This document shows positions 1 to 9,214 of a stretch of 64,000 nt of DNA, one piece after another. The notes under the pieces were generated by a model that was given only the letters and a program-made list of their open reading frames with translations, made no database searches and was not told where the DNA came from. Position 1 is the first letter of the stretch, and the number at the start of each line of letters is the position of its first letter. A program made the translations under genes and the position numbers. The stretch lies in NCBI RefSeq assembly GCF_016919245.1, contig NZ_JAFEJA010000003.1:1-64000 (forward strand), in the 5' to 3' direction. This DNA is from Streptomyces zhihengii (lineage in GTDB: Bacteria > Actinomycetota > Actinomycetes > Streptomycetales > Streptomycetaceae).

Positions 1-1
1 G

Positions 2-238
2 GCGCGGGGGAAGCGGGCGGGGGCTGGGGCGAGCGCGGCGTTCGAGCGCGGCATCGCGGCGCTCGCCCAGTACATCGAGCGGGAAGGACGCACCGTGGTC
101 CCCCGGGCCTGGGTCGAACAGTTGCGGGACGGGCCGCAGAATCTGGGGGTGTGGGTATCGAACACCCGATCACGGCGGGCCGGGCTGAGCGAAGAGCAGC
201 GCAGCCGGCTGGCCGCACTCGGCATCGACTGGGCGTGA
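2..238 (+). CDS. C-terminal end of a helicase-associated (HA) domain protein, partial
   Basis: These are the last 78 codons of a gene that starts before the window. The reading frame ends with the typical HA-domain pattern: a Tyr-Ile-Glu-Arg-Glu-Gly helix, then Leu-Gly-Val-Trp-Val, then an Arg-rich stretch, and finally Leu-Ala-Ala-Leu-Gly-Ile-Asp-Trp before the stop. HA domains are small helical modules often repeated behind helicase cores in Streptomyces and are thought to bind nucleic acid. The missing upstream part could be a helicase, but that cannot be seen here. The TniQ fusion just downstream carries the same type of domain, so the two may belong to the same element. Confidence 0.75.
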   Translation, partial: ARGKRAGAGASAAFERGIAALAQYIEREGRTVVPRAWVEQLRDGPQNLGVWVSNTRSRRAGLSEEQRSRLAALGIDWA

Positions 239-610
239 TCGCGGGCTTCCCCGTTCGGCGGCTGGCCGCTGGCGGTCGGGGACACGGTCTGCCATTGGGG
301 GACTGTTGGCGGGGCGGGTTGCGGTGCTGTGAGGGAACGCGGCGGCACTGGGGGCGCCTGCGCGGGTGGTCACAGCTGTGCGGTGAGCCCGAGCGCGACC
401 GCCGCAGTGAGTACTGGTGTGCTGCGGGTGAGGCCTCGGGTGAAGTGGTCGCGGCGCCGTCTGCCCTGCTGGTTGAGTTGGGGGCTGCAGTGGACGACGT
501 GTGCTTGGTTTTCGACGAAGAGCGGGCCAGACGTCCAGGGTAGGTGGCTGACGGCCTCTCAATCTGCGTCGTTCATGTGGTGAAGCCTGTCAGATGAACT
601 ACTCGGTCAC
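239..610. other. Intergenic stretch, no convincing gene
   Basis: About 370 bases of G-rich sequence between the HA-domain remnant and the TniQ-HA fusion. The open frames here lack protein-like composition. If the left end of the Tn7-like element is inside the window, this is a possible place for it, but no clear match to the right-end motifs was found. Confidence 0.5.
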
Positions 611-3600
611 ATGAGTCGAAGCGCGCGAGTTGTCACAGGCGATGAAGGGGAGGGAAGGCTGTTGCTGGCCGTGGGTGCCTTTCGGGTGGCTCCTCTGCAG
701 GGTGAGATGACGCTGTCGTTCCTGGGGCGGGTCGCGGACAGGTACGGATTGACGGTGCGGAGTCTGCTGTGGTCGATGACTGACGTGGCTGGCCAGCATG
801 GTGTTGCTGGGGCTCTGCGGGGCGACAGTGAGGTGTTCTTGAACGCTGCGGCCCGGGACCGGGCCGCAGCGTTGTGCCGTGTGCCGCAGGTGGGCTTACG
901 CCGTGCGTTGCCGGCGTGGATGCGGGAGGAGCCGCTGGGGTCCTCGAAGGAGAGGCCAGTGGCGCGGCTCCACAACGGGGTGGAGACGGTCGCTGCCTGG
1001 GGTCCGGCGTGCCCGGGCTGTGTGGCTGCGCGGACCGGTCGCGTTGCACCGGCCCGGATGTATCTGGCGGCGCACCAGCGAGTCTGCCCACGTCACTGGT
1101 GCTGGTTGATGGGCGTGCCTGGCAGCGGGGGTCGTGTCGTCGGGTTGGGCGGATGCCCGGAGGTGGTCCAGGCGCAGGGGGGTCACCGCAGGCTGCTGCG
1201 TCGCTCCTCCGTCGCCGGTGCGGCTTTCGAGGCTGCTGAAGCGGTCGCAGCCTGGTGGTGGGCGCAGGAGTGGCCCGAGGAGCGCCTGTGGCCGATGCGG
1301 CTGGCTGCGACCATGCCTGCGGGCGAGGATCCGCAGCGGTGGCGGATCCTGGCGCGGGATCTGGTCACCTATCCCGAGACTGTCCTCCTCGCCACGCTTC
1401 TGGCCAGCCGGGCCTGGCGGTTGCGTGTCGCGGCTGACAGTGGTGGTCACCTCCCCTACCGGTTGGCTGATGTGCCCTGTGCGCCCAGCGAGCTGGGCCA
1501 TCGCCTGCGGCGTCCGTGGCTCACCGAGCGTCTGGCCGCCTGCACCCACGGACCGCTGTTTGCCTGGACGTACCAGTGCATCCGTACGGGGGGCGGCAGT
1601 GGAGACGACGAACAGCGGCTGTGGCAGGTCCCCTTGGCGCTCCGGCCCCGGCCTCTCGCCGAGGTTCTCGCGGGCTACCAGCGTCGGCAGACCGCGGGCA
1701 CAGAGGGTCTGCCGGCTCAGAAACGGCTGCGGGGCCACAGCGTGCACGCCGACGGGGCCTTCGCCGCCGGCCTGGCCCACGCGCGTACCTACGCCGCCCA
1801 GCACGGCCACCTCGCCACTCGCCGCGACACGCGAGTCGGTTCCTTCTCCCTGGGGAAATGGGTGCACAACCAGCAGGCCCACGCCTTGGCCCTGCCCGAA
1901 GAAAAGGCCGCCGCCCTGAAGGAGGTGGATCCGTGGTGGAACATCCCCTGGTCGGTGAAGTGGCAGCGCTCCTACTACCGCGCCCGCGACCACGTCAGGC
2001 GCCACGGCCCCCTCAACGCCGCCGACGGCTTCCCCGACACCCACGTGCTGACCGGGGAGTGGCTGTACCTGCAGTGCACCGACTACGGCTCACTCCACCC
2101 CGAACAGCGCCGTCTGCTGGCCGACATCGGCATCACGGCCCAGGTTGCCGGTAGCGCACGCCCGCGCCGAACGAGCCGGACAGCGGGCATCGATATGGCT
2201 GTTGCCTGTGCGCGCGCCTTCGTCGCCGAACACGGATGCCTGGCCCTGGCCACCAAGAACATCTCCCACCAGGGGCTTTTGCTCGGGAAATGGCTCGCTG
2301 CCCAGCGTTGCCTCACCCGCCGCCAGGACGAACCAGCGCACCTTCAGGTGCTCGACACGATCGACGTGTGGTGGAACCCACCGTGGCCCCTGGCGTGGCA
2401 GCGCACCTGGCACCGGATCCGCGCTCATGCCCAAGAGCGGCGCCAAGGGGCTGCAGAAGGTGGCTGGCCGGACGGCAGTGACGGCTGGGCCACATGGCTG
2501 TCCGTACAGTGCACCGGCTACAAGCAGTTGCATCCGCTGCAGCAGCGTCTGCTGACGGAGATCGGCATCACCGCCGAGACCGCCGCCGCTTGCCCCCACG
2601 CGATCATCGGCCAGCTCTGCGGTACGGGCCCCGGGCTGGCCCACGCACGCACGTACGCCGTCGCACATGGCCACCTCGCCACGCCCCTGAAAGCTTGTTT
2701 TGAGGGGTTTCCGCTGGGGCGGTGGCTGAGCGAACAGCGCCGCCAAGCGCGGCAGCACCACCGTATTACGGGCGGAACATGGCCGGTCAGCACGCTCCTC
2801 GCAGCGCTCGACCCCTGGTGGAACCCGATCTGGTCCTTGGCGTGGCAGCGCGATTGGAGTCGCGTATGGAGGCGGTCAGAGTTTGCGTCCGCAGCCGACG
2901 GCGGTGGTACCGGCATCGCGGACCTGGAGAAGGAGCTGGCTGACTGGGTGAGGCGTCAGTACGCCGGCTACGGCACCCTCGACGCCGGACAGCGCCACCT
3001 GCTGATCAAGATCGGCATCACTGCTGAAGCAGCCCGCGCCGCCGAACCACCGGCTCCCCGCGCCCGCACCGGCCCTGGTTTCCTCGACACCGCGCTCACC
3101 CAAGCTCGCGCTTATGCGGCCGTGTATGGACATATCTCCGTGCCCTCCTCCAGCACCGTCCTCGACGGGTTCCGGCTGGGGAAGTGGCTGGCCTGGCAAC
3201 GGCGACGCGCCAATCAGGGGCGCCTCTCCCCCACCCGGGTCAAAGCCCTGGCCATGATCGATCCGTGGTGGAATCCGCCCTGGCCCCTGCAGTGGCAGCA
3301 GGCCTACCACCGCATCCGCACAGCAGCTGCGGGTGCCGACGGCCTCCCGGCCACGAACCTCTCCCGAGGCCTTTACCGCTGGATCCGTGTCCAGCACGAG
3401 TCCTGGGAGCATCTCCACCCCGCCCAGCAGGACCTCCTGACCGCCCTCGGCATCACACCCCACGCCGACACGAGCGAACGGCCCGCCTCAGCCACACGCT
3501 CCTACCCCGTCAGCCCCGGACTGGGCCATGCACGCGCCTACGCCGCCCAGCATGGCCACCTCACCCCGGACAAGCACACCCGGCAAGACGGCTTCCCTCT

Positions 3601-3901
3601 CGGCCAATGGCTGGGCCAGCAACGCCGCCATGCCCGCGCCGGCACCCTCTCTGCCACCACCGCAGCCGCGCTCACCAGCCTGGACCCGTGGTGGAACCCG
3701 CCCTGGCTCTACACCTGGCACCGCACCTGGCAGCAATACCGCACCACGATCAGCGGGAACAAACCCGTCCCGGACACACTCCACCACTGGGCCGCCCAGC
3801 AACGCACCCGCTGGCATACCCTCCACCCCCACCAACAACAACTCCTCGCTCACACCCGCATCGTCGGAGGAGATTGCGGTGTGCAACAGACCGGCGAGTA
3901 A
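611..3901 (+). CDS. TniQ-like protein fused to five tandem HA repeat units
   Basis: A 1096-residue protein. Residues about 20-370 match TniQ, the target-selection protein of Tn7/Tn5053-type transposons. The start resembles the shorter TniQ at 10.0 kb (pattern APLQGE, then a Ser-Phe-Leu and Arg-Tyr-Gly-Leu helix), followed by a zinc motif CPGC...CPRHW. From residue about 383 to the end there are five repeats of about 147 residues, starting near 383, 527, 674, 824 and 970. Each has a first half with GKW, QR and DPWWNPPW and a second half with W..Q...Y..L...QR.LL..IGIT. Both halves look like HA domains, so there may be about ten modules. The last unit loses its IGIT end and runs into a short unrelated tail, so the C-terminus may be truncated. 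TniQ proteins normally carry a DNA- or Cascade-reading part, so the HA array could be the target reader; that is inference. Confidence 0.8.
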   Translation: MSRSARVVTGDEGEGRLLLAVGAFRVAPLQGEMTLSFLGRVADRYGLTVRSLLWSMTDVAGQHGVAGALRGDSEVFLNAAARDRAAALCRVPQVGLRRALPAWMREEPLGSSKERPVARLHNGVETVAAWGPACPGCVAARTGRVAPARMYLAAHQRVCPRHWCWLMGVPGSGGRVVGLGGCPEVVQAQGGHRRLLRRSSVAGAAFEAAEAVAAWWWAQEWPEERLWPMRLAATMPAGEDPQRWRILARDLVTYPETVLLATLLASRAWRLRVAADSGGHLPYRLADVPCAPSELGHRLRRPWLTERLAACTHGPLFAWTYQCIRTGGGSGDDEQRLWQVPLALRPRPLAEVLAGYQRRQTAGTEGLPAQKRLRGHSVHADGAFAAGLAHARTYAAQHGHLATRRDTRVGSFSLGKWVHNQQAHALALPEEKAAALKEVDPWWNIPWSVKWQRSYYRARDHVRRHGPLNAADGFPDTHVLTGEWLYLQCTDYGSLHPEQRRLLADIGITAQVAGSARPRRTSRTAGIDMAVACARAFVAEHGCLALATKNISHQGLLLGKWLAAQRCLTRRQDEPAHLQVLDTIDVWWNPPWPLAWQRTWHRIRAHAQERRQGAAEGGWPDGSDGWATWLSVQCTGYKQLHPLQQRLLTEIGITAETAAACPHAIIGQLCGTGPGLAHARTYAVAHGHLATPLKACFEGFPLGRWLSEQRRQARQHHRITGGTWPVSTLLAALDPWWNPIWSLAWQRDWSRVWRRSEFASAADGGGTGIADLEKELADWVRRQYAGYGTLDAGQRHLLIKIGITAEAARAAEPPAPRARTGPGFLDTALTQARAYAAVYGHISVPSSSTVLDGFRLGKWLAWQRRRANQGRLSPTRVKALAMIDPWWNPPWPLQWQQAYHRIRTAAAGADGLPATNLSRGLYRWIRVQHESWEHLHPAQQDLLTALGITPHADTSERPASATRSYPVSPGLGHARAYAAQHGHLTPDKHTRQDGFPLGQWLGQQRRHARAGTLSATTAAALTSLDPWWNPPWLYTWHRTWQQYRTTISGNKPVPDTLHHWAAQQRTRWHTLHPHQQQLLAHTRIVGGDCGVQQTGE

Positions 3902-3952
3902 CCCGGAGTGACTGCCTGTCCCCCTAGCGGTCAGGGAGGCTCCCATCGTCCG

Positions 3953-3976
3953 AGAAGGGACGTATGTCGCCCTTCT
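3953..3976 (+). terminator. Weak hairpin after the TniQ-HA gene
   Basis: A 7-bp perfect stem (AGAAGGG / CCCTTCT) with a 10-base loop about 50 bases after the stop codon. It has no T-tract, which is common for Streptomyces terminators. The short stem makes this a tentative call. Confidence 0.3.
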
Positions 3977-4129
3977 ACGCTGACGCGCCATCTGCAACGT
4001 GCGATCTTGGCTCTTCCATGCCTCATCAGACGCTAGAGTTTTCCCACCTCGCCCCGAAGTGGTCTGTTCCAAGGGCGCGTTGACGGCTGCTGGCCCCCGC
4101 GTGTCCGTGCCCTATAGCAAGGGAGCCTT

Positions 4130-5995
4130 GTGCGACTCGTCGAACTCAGCGTCACTAATTTCCGCTCGCTGGGCGACGTCCAGAGCATCCCAATCCACAA
4201 GCAGACCATCTTGACGGGCCACAACGACTGCGGGAAGACAGCAACCCTGGATGCCATCGCCTTCCTGCTCGGCGAGCGCCCTCTCGCGGACAGTGACGTC
4301 TCTCAGTTTGCCGAAAGTGAGCCAGCGCGCGCTGCGCTGCCATCGGACGATGACGCTGCGGAGCCGATCGCGGTGACGGTGGAGGGCAGGTTCGACCTGT
4401 CCGACGCCGATAAGAAGGCCCTAGGGCTCACCTCTTCGATTCAGGTGCGCCGACGGCACGTAGAAGGTGAAGGCGTCTCACTCGAGTGGCTTGCCCAGGT
4501 GCCGCAGAACCCCGCTCTACGGAACATCTCCTCCCTGAAGGTGCCCGAGCTCCGCAGCCTTGCCTCGGAGGTAGGGATCAGGTTGCGTGACGGCCAACCG
4601 AACGTCAAGGCGAGCTGGACCGAGGTCCTTGAGGACTACGTGGCCTCAGCCCCAACGGTTGCCGGCTGGGCGCAGGCGCCGGAGCACGTCGTCAGCGCCC
4701 TCCCTCAGCTTCTCTATTTCCGAGGCGATGCCGCGGAAACTCCCGACACTGTAGTCCGCAGCATCCTGACGGCGAAGTTGCGCGAGTACACCTTGCGTGA
4801 GGAGACCCGGCAGAAGATCACCGACCTGGAGACCGCTTTCTCCGGCCTACTCAAGGATGACGCCGCTCGCCTGCAGAAATTGGTCGAGGAACGATGCGCT
4901 CTCGACTCCTTCTCACTGGAGCCGACCGTGCAGTTGCGGCCGACCGTCAGTGGCGTCTCGATGACCGCTGCGGCGCCGGGTCAACGGGCGGTGTCGCTGG
5001 CTGCGGCCGGGGCGGGCAGGTCCCGCAGGATTTCACTAGCCCTATGGGAGGCCAGCCAGCAGCTTCTTTCGGAAGCAGCGGAGGGCGGCGTCACTGGCGG
5101 TGTGATCATCGCTTATGACGAGCCCGACACGCACCTCGACTACGAGCACCAGCGCCGCATCATGGACATGATCAAGGTGTCGTCGTCCGCCGAGCAGTCC
5201 ACCGTAATCGTTGCCACCCATTCCCTGAACCTCATCGACGGCGTCGACATCCAGGACATCGTGCATCTCAACAGTAGGGACGGACGAGCCTACGTACAGT
5301 CACTCGGCGCAGACGACAGCGACGAGGACACCCGGCGCTTTCTGTCAAACATGGCGGTTTCCCTGGGCTTCCGCAACAGTGTCCTCTTGCATGAACGGTG
5401 TTTTGTGGGTGTGGAGGGCCCCACCGAGTACGCGGCACTACCAGCGCTGTTCAAGCTGGCGTTCGGCTACCCGATCCAGTCCGCGGGCATCGCACTGTGG
5501 GACTGCGGTGGCAACGACGGCGCCCTCAACTTTGCCAAATTCCTCAAAAAGCACAGGCGCACCGTCCTGTTCCTAGTCGATGGCGACTCGATGCGCGACA
5601 AGGAAAGGGAATTTAGTCTCAATCGCCTGGAGAAGTACGGTTTTACCGAGAAGGACTGCCTCTTCCTGGGAGATCCGAACGAGCTGGAGGACGTCTTCAG
5701 TGACGATCAGTGGGCCGACACCATGAACGCCGAGTGGCCTCGCAAGGACGAGAAGCAGTGGACGCCCGCGGATGTCGCAGGCTTGCGCCGCGCCGGTAAG
5801 TTCAGCAAGTCGCTTCACACCCTGCTGTACCAGAACTCCGAGCAGGCTCCGCGTAAGAAGGAGAGCATGGTCGTCCAGCTGGCGCAGCGACTTCGGCAGC
5901 CCTCGGACGTTCCGCCTGCCCTGGTGAAGTCGTTCAATGACGCGATCAAGGTGGCCAGCGAGGCCGGGCTGCGTCACTGGTCCGAGGACGAATGA
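4130..5995 (+). CDS. OLD-family ATP-dependent endonuclease (ATPase plus Toprim)
   Basis: A 621-residue protein with an SMC/RecF-like ATPase followed by a Toprim nuclease. The Walker A motif is GHNDCGKT (residues 30-37). Walker B is around residues 325-337 (IIAYDEPDTHLD), followed by an ATHS His-switch. The Toprim part shows the Glu of VGVEGPTE (about 428) and the Asp pair of FLVDGDS (about 482-486). OLD proteins cut DNA or RNA and many act in phage defence. No UvrD-like partner is next to it, so it looks like a stand-alone class 1 OLD rather than a Gabija GajA. The GTG start is supported by GGGAG just upstream. It lies between the TniQ-HA gene and the transposition core, consistent with defence cargo, but its activity here is inferred. 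Confidence 0.85.
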   Translation: MRLVELSVTNFRSLGDVQSIPIHKQTILTGHNDCGKTATLDAIAFLLGERPLADSDVSQFAESEPARAALPSDDDAAEPIAVTVEGRFDLSDADKKALGLTSSIQVRRRHVEGEGVSLEWLAQVPQNPALRNISSLKVPELRSLASEVGIRLRDGQPNVKASWTEVLEDYVASAPTVAGWAQAPEHVVSALPQLLYFRGDAAETPDTVVRSILTAKLREYTLREETRQKITDLETAFSGLLKDDAARLQKLVEERCALDSFSLEPTVQLRPTVSGVSMTAAAPGQRAVSLAAAGAGRSRRISLALWEASQQLLSEAAEGGVTGGVIIAYDEPDTHLDYEHQRRIMDMIKVSSSAEQSTVIVATHSLNLIDGVDIQDIVHLNSRDGRAYVQSLGADDSDEDTRRFLSNMAVSLGFRNSVLLHERCFVGVEGPTEYAALPALFKLAFGYPIQSAGIALWDCGGNDGALNFAKFLKKHRRTVLFLVDGDSMRDKEREFSLNRLEKYGFTEKDCLFLGDPNELEDVFSDDQWADTMNAEWPRKDEKQWTPADVAGLRRAGKFSKSLHTLLYQNSEQAPRKKESMVVQLAQRLRQPSDVPPALVKSFNDAIKVASEAGLRHWSEDE

Positions 5996-6174
5996 GCCAA
6001 CCGTGCTGCACGGCGGGCTTTCATCCTGCTCAGACGCTGCTCGCGGGTAGGAGCCTCCCATGAGTGCACTCCCGCAGAAGCCACCCACCGTCGACCGTGT
6101 CTGTTCTTTTCCTCGCCGCACCACCGACACCCGGACGGCGCGGGTGGATCTGTATGCCGAACACGCACAGCCAT
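5974..6174 (-). CDS. Small CxWCG protein, actinomycete hypothetical
   Basis: A 66-residue protein read from the minus strand, converging on the OLD gene and overlapping its end by 22 bases. It has a zinc-knuckle-like CRWCG motif, a Trp-rich middle and an Arg/Lys-rich tail ending in repeated Arg-Ala-Ala. I recall similar small proteins on Streptomyces plasmids and phages; function unknown. The ATG at 6174 follows a GAGGGGCG stretch that can serve as a ribosome binding site. Confidence 0.55.
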   Translation of the reverse strand: MAVRVRHTDPPAPSGCRWCGEEKNRHGRRWVASAGVHSWEAPTREQRLSRMKARRAARLAHSSSDQ

Positions 6175-6284
6175 GGCACGCCCCTCAACACTCTCCACTT
6201 GGTCCGTCACTGGCGTACTCAAAGAGTCCCATGGGGCACTGACAATCGGCACAGCGAGAGCCGAGCAAAACAGACAGAGACTAG

Positions 6285-7726
6285 TAGGGCTTGGTCATGT
6301 TGGTGCAGGGTCCGGTATGTCGCGGTGACAGGTGGGGCAGGCGCCGGTCCAGGTCGCGAGGAGTATCTGCAGCTCGCGGACGACTCGGTAGAGGCTCAGG
6401 CCGGCGCCGTCTCTTTTGGGGATCGGCTCAGTCGCTGGAGGGTGCAGAAGGCGTGGGCTACTGAGACAAGGGTGACGTGGTGGTGCCAGCCTGGCCAGGT
6501 CCGGCCTTCGAAGTGGGCCAGGCCGAGGGCTTGTTTCATCTCGCGGTAGTCGTTCTCGATGCGCCAGCGGAGTTTCGCCGTGCGCACGAGGACGGGCAGC
6601 GGGGTGGTCTCGGGCAAGTTGGAGAGCCAGAACTGCACGGGCTCGTCCTGGTCGGCGGGCCATTCGGCCAGCAGCCAGCGGACCGGAAGCTCGGCGGTGG
6701 TCGCGGCCTTGCGGATCTCACGTCCGGCGGGCCGGATCCGCAGGGCCACGAAGCGCGAGTACATGCGCTTGAATCCGCTGCGGCCACTGCCCGGCCGTGA
6801 TCCTTCCCTCCACTGCACCGGCCGTGCAGAGGATTTGCCGGCCGCGATGACCAGGTCTTTCACTCGCTGTGCCGACTCGGGGTATGCAGGGACCGGCCGC
6901 CGGCCCCTGCCGAGGTAGGCCGGGGTCGTAGGCTGTGCGTCCTCGGGGTGTGCGGTGGTTGTGGTCGAGATGCCCACCACGTAGTCGAGTCCGCGTGTCT
7001 CAAGGCCGAGCCGGAAGGCGGCGGTGTCCCCGTAGCCGCCGTCGGCGATGACCTGGGGCACTTCGATGCCCCAGGATCGAGTCTCATCGATCATGTCGAG
7101 GGCCAGCTGCCACTTCTCGACATGGCCCACCTGGGCAGGGATGGCGCACTTGTTACGGCGGGCGACCTTGGCCGGATCGGCTGTCGGTGAGGCGGGATCC
7201 CAGCTCCCTGGCAGGAACAGACGCCAGTTCACCGCCGCGGAGGCGCTGTTGGAAGCCAGGTGGAGCGAGACACCGGCCTGGCAGTTGGTGACCTTGCCCG
7301 CAGTGCCGGTGTACTGCCGGGTCACGCACGCCGACGCGTCCCCGTCCTTGAGGAATCCGGTGTCATCGATGACCAGCGCGATGGGCTTGATGACCGGCTG
7401 TATGCGCCAGGCCAGCCGGGCCCGCACATGCGCCGCATCCCATGGGCTGGAGGTCACGAAGTGGGCCAGGGCCTGCCGGTTACCTTCCTCGCCAAGGCGG
7501 GCGGCCATCGGCTCCACCGACTTGCGGCCGCCGTCCAGCAGCAGCCCCCGCAGATAGACGCCGCCCCACCGGCGCTGATCCGCCCGCGCGAACGGCTCGA
7601 ACATCTCCGCCGCGAAGTCCTCCAGATCACACCGAACCGCGGCCAACTCCTCGCTCAGCACATCCAGTCAACGACACGGCCGATCAAGAAGACACGCCAT
7701 GGCAAATCGCACATGACCAAGCACTA
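6285..7726. mobile_element. Complete IS701-family insertion sequence with CTAG target duplication
   Basis: The element is bounded by 16-bp inverted repeats that differ at one base: left tagggcttggtcatgt, right (reverse complement) tagtgcttggtcatgt. Both ends are flanked by CTAG (6281-6284 and 7727-7730), the 4-bp target duplication usual for IS701-type elements. It is about 1442 bp long and carries one transposase gene on the minus strand. Intact repeats, duplication and open frame suggest a recent insertion. The target lies between the OLD gene and the nuclease pair and does not visibly break a gene. Confidence 0.92.
6396..7661 (-). CDS. IS701-family DDE transposase
   Basis: A 421-residue transposase that fills most of the insertion sequence. 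The catalytic acids can be placed at IDDTGF (Asp 99/100), ADGGYGD (Asp 207) and the C-terminal region around NDYREMKQALGL, with the family's WRIEND and HFEGR motifs. Length and motif order are those of full-size IS701 transposases, and the frame is unbroken, so it may be active. The start follows the right-hand inverted repeat by about 50 bases. Confidence 0.92.
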   Translation of the reverse strand: MLSEELAAVRCDLEDFAAEMFEPFARADQRRWGGVYLRGLLLDGGRKSVEPMAARLGEEGNRQALAHFVTSSPWDAAHVRARLAWRIQPVIKPIALVIDDTGFLKDGDASACVTRQYTGTAGKVTNCQAGVSLHLASNSASAAVNWRLFLPGSWDPASPTADPAKVARRNKCAIPAQVGHVEKWQLALDMIDETRSWGIEVPQVIADGGYGDTAAFRLGLETRGLDYVVGISTTTTAHPEDAQPTTPAYLGRGRRPVPAYPESAQRVKDLVIAAGKSSARPVQWREGSRPGSGRSGFKRMYSRFVALRIRPAGREIRKAATTAELPVRWLLAEWPADQDEPVQFWLSNLPETTPLPVLVRTAKLRWRIENDYREMKQALGLAHFEGRTWPGWHHHVTLVSVAHAFCTLQRLSRSPKETAPA

Positions 7727-7792
7727 CTAGTGCCGTTGCCTGCTCTCATCGGCCCCGTCAGCGTCGAGAGAGCTGACGGCACCGTGCTAGCC

Positions 7793-9214
7793 CTATACGT
7801 CGTCGAAGCTGGACTGACTCCATGGCTGGCCGGGGGGCGCGGCTTGGGCGCCGAGCAGCTGCGTGATCTTCTCAGCTTCGTCGCCCGAGAGATCAGAGAG
7901 CAGGCGCGTCGTCGTGCCGAGTAGGGCATCCATCGGTACCTGGGTACGTGCGCCGCGGGCGCTGGCGATTCCGGAGCCGAAGACGCACTGGAGAGTCTCA
8001 CCGGAAGGAATGCGGGCATCGGCCTCGATGACTCCCTCAGCCTGTCCCAGAGCGTCGCTGATGCCGTCGAGTTGGGTGTCGTGGGAGATGTCGTCTCCGG
8101 GGCCGCCGTATCCGACGTGGCGGTCCGTCACGACCATACGCAGAGAGGTCAACGGGATGCCGAAGCGGTCAGCCCTATTCCTCACCTCGTCGAGGCGGGG
8201 CAGATCATGCTCCTGCCCGGACGGGAGCTGGCGCCGGGACTGAGCAACAAGCACATGAAAACGTGGGGTCTGAAGGATCAGCTGGCCAGCCTTCACCGCC
8301 CAGCGCCACGGACTAATGTCCGCCTCTGCATCGCCGGGCACGATCATGCAGACGCGACTGGTCCAGAGCCGAATCGCCTCACGCATGAGGTACTGAAGAT
8401 TGCCCGTGCTGGCGGCCGGGGTGCGCAGCAGAATGTGGAGGCTGATCATGCGGACGACCCGATTCCAGAACGCGGTGTCGGTGATGTCCTCGGATTCCAG
8501 CAGGTACATCAGGGCCGTCTCGTCGAGATGGCCGATGCCTTGCGGGGCGGGGAAACTGGCAAGCGTGGAGCCGCCGCCCTGCCATAGCGCGGCAAGGAAG
8601 GCTGACATCCGGTCGGCGACGTCGGTGGTCATCCGCGCGGTAAGGGCGTCGATGGCGTCGCGGGTGGGGACGCGTTCTCCAGCCCGGGCAGCCTCGGCTC
8701 CTTGGACGACCGTGCTGAGGAACTCCTCAGCCGCCGCTTTGTCGAGGGTGCCGCGGCCGCCTTCGAGGACGGAGCGGGACACCAGATGAGGGATACCGGG
8801 AGAGTCGTCGGCCGGCTGGAGTGCGCCAAGCGCGGAAGCGTCGAGGAGGAGCGAGGTGCTGCTGCCGGACAGTGGGGGAAGGTCTCCTTGCTGCCGTGCG
8901 GTGGGCAGTTGCCCGAGCGCCAGGAGCACCGGCCGGTCCGCACGAGGAAGGCGCTCCAGGTCGTCCTCAAGCTCGTGCTGGTCCGATGTGGTGCGCAGGT
9001 AGATGAAGCGGCGCGGTGTGCGGGGTCTGCCGGGCCATTCCAGGACCATGTCGGGGACATGGGTGTGGTTGAAGAACTCGGTCTTGGTGACGGTGGCGCC
9101 TGGGTCCATGCGGCGCAGGTGCCGGGCGACGGTGTCTTTGACCCGGGCGAACATCATCCGGTCGTCGGGCTCGTCCATGGCCTGGGAGATCGACTGTTCG
9201 ACGAGGTTCACCAT
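7793..9214 (-). CDS. Unknown partner protein of a nuclease-like pair
   Basis: A 473-residue protein that I do not recognise. The ATG at 9214 was chosen because it overlaps the end of the upstream nuclease-like gene by 7 bases, a sign of translational coupling; a longer frame upstream lies inside that gene. The N-terminal 80 residues contain VPDMVLEW and then RRFIYLRT, which resembles a PD-(D/E)XK core whose final ExK has become YLR, so it may be an inactive nuclease fold. The rest is mainly helical, ending in an acidic Ser-rich tail. No transmembrane segment, Walker motif or zinc motif is visible. Its position beside a nuclease-like gene and among transposon cargo suggests a defence role, which is inference. 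Confidence 0.7.
   Translation of the reverse strand: MVNLVEQSISQAMDEPDDRMMFARVKDTVARHLRRMDPGATVTKTEFFNHTHVPDMVLEWPGRPRTPRRFIYLRTTSDQHELEDDLERLPRADRPVLLALGQLPTARQQGDLPPLSGSSTSLLLDASALGALQPADDSPGIPHLVSRSVLEGGRGTLDKAAAEEFLSTVVQGAEAARAGERVPTRDAIDALTARMTTDVADRMSAFLAALWQGGGSTLASFPAPQGIGHLDETALMYLLESEDITDTAFWNRVVRMISLHILLRTPAASTGNLQYLMREAIRLWTSRVCMIVPGDAEADISPWRWAVKAGQLILQTPRFHVLVAQSRRQLPSGQEHDLPRLDEVRNRADRFGIPLTSLRMVVTDRHVGYGGPGDDISHDTQLDGISDALGQAEGVIEADARIPSGETLQCVFGSGIASARGARTQVPMDALLGTTTRLLSDLSGDEAEKITQLLGAQAAPPGQPWSQSSFDDV

Noticed and set aside
239..610. Left end of the Tn7-like transposon here
   Set aside because: One block (near 300-330) vaguely resembles inverted right-end motifs, but the match is too weak and no target duplication was found.
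4130..5995. Gabija system (GajA) based on the ATPase-Toprim protein
   Set aside because: No UvrD/GajB-like helicase gene is adjacent on either strand, so only a stand-alone OLD protein can be supported.
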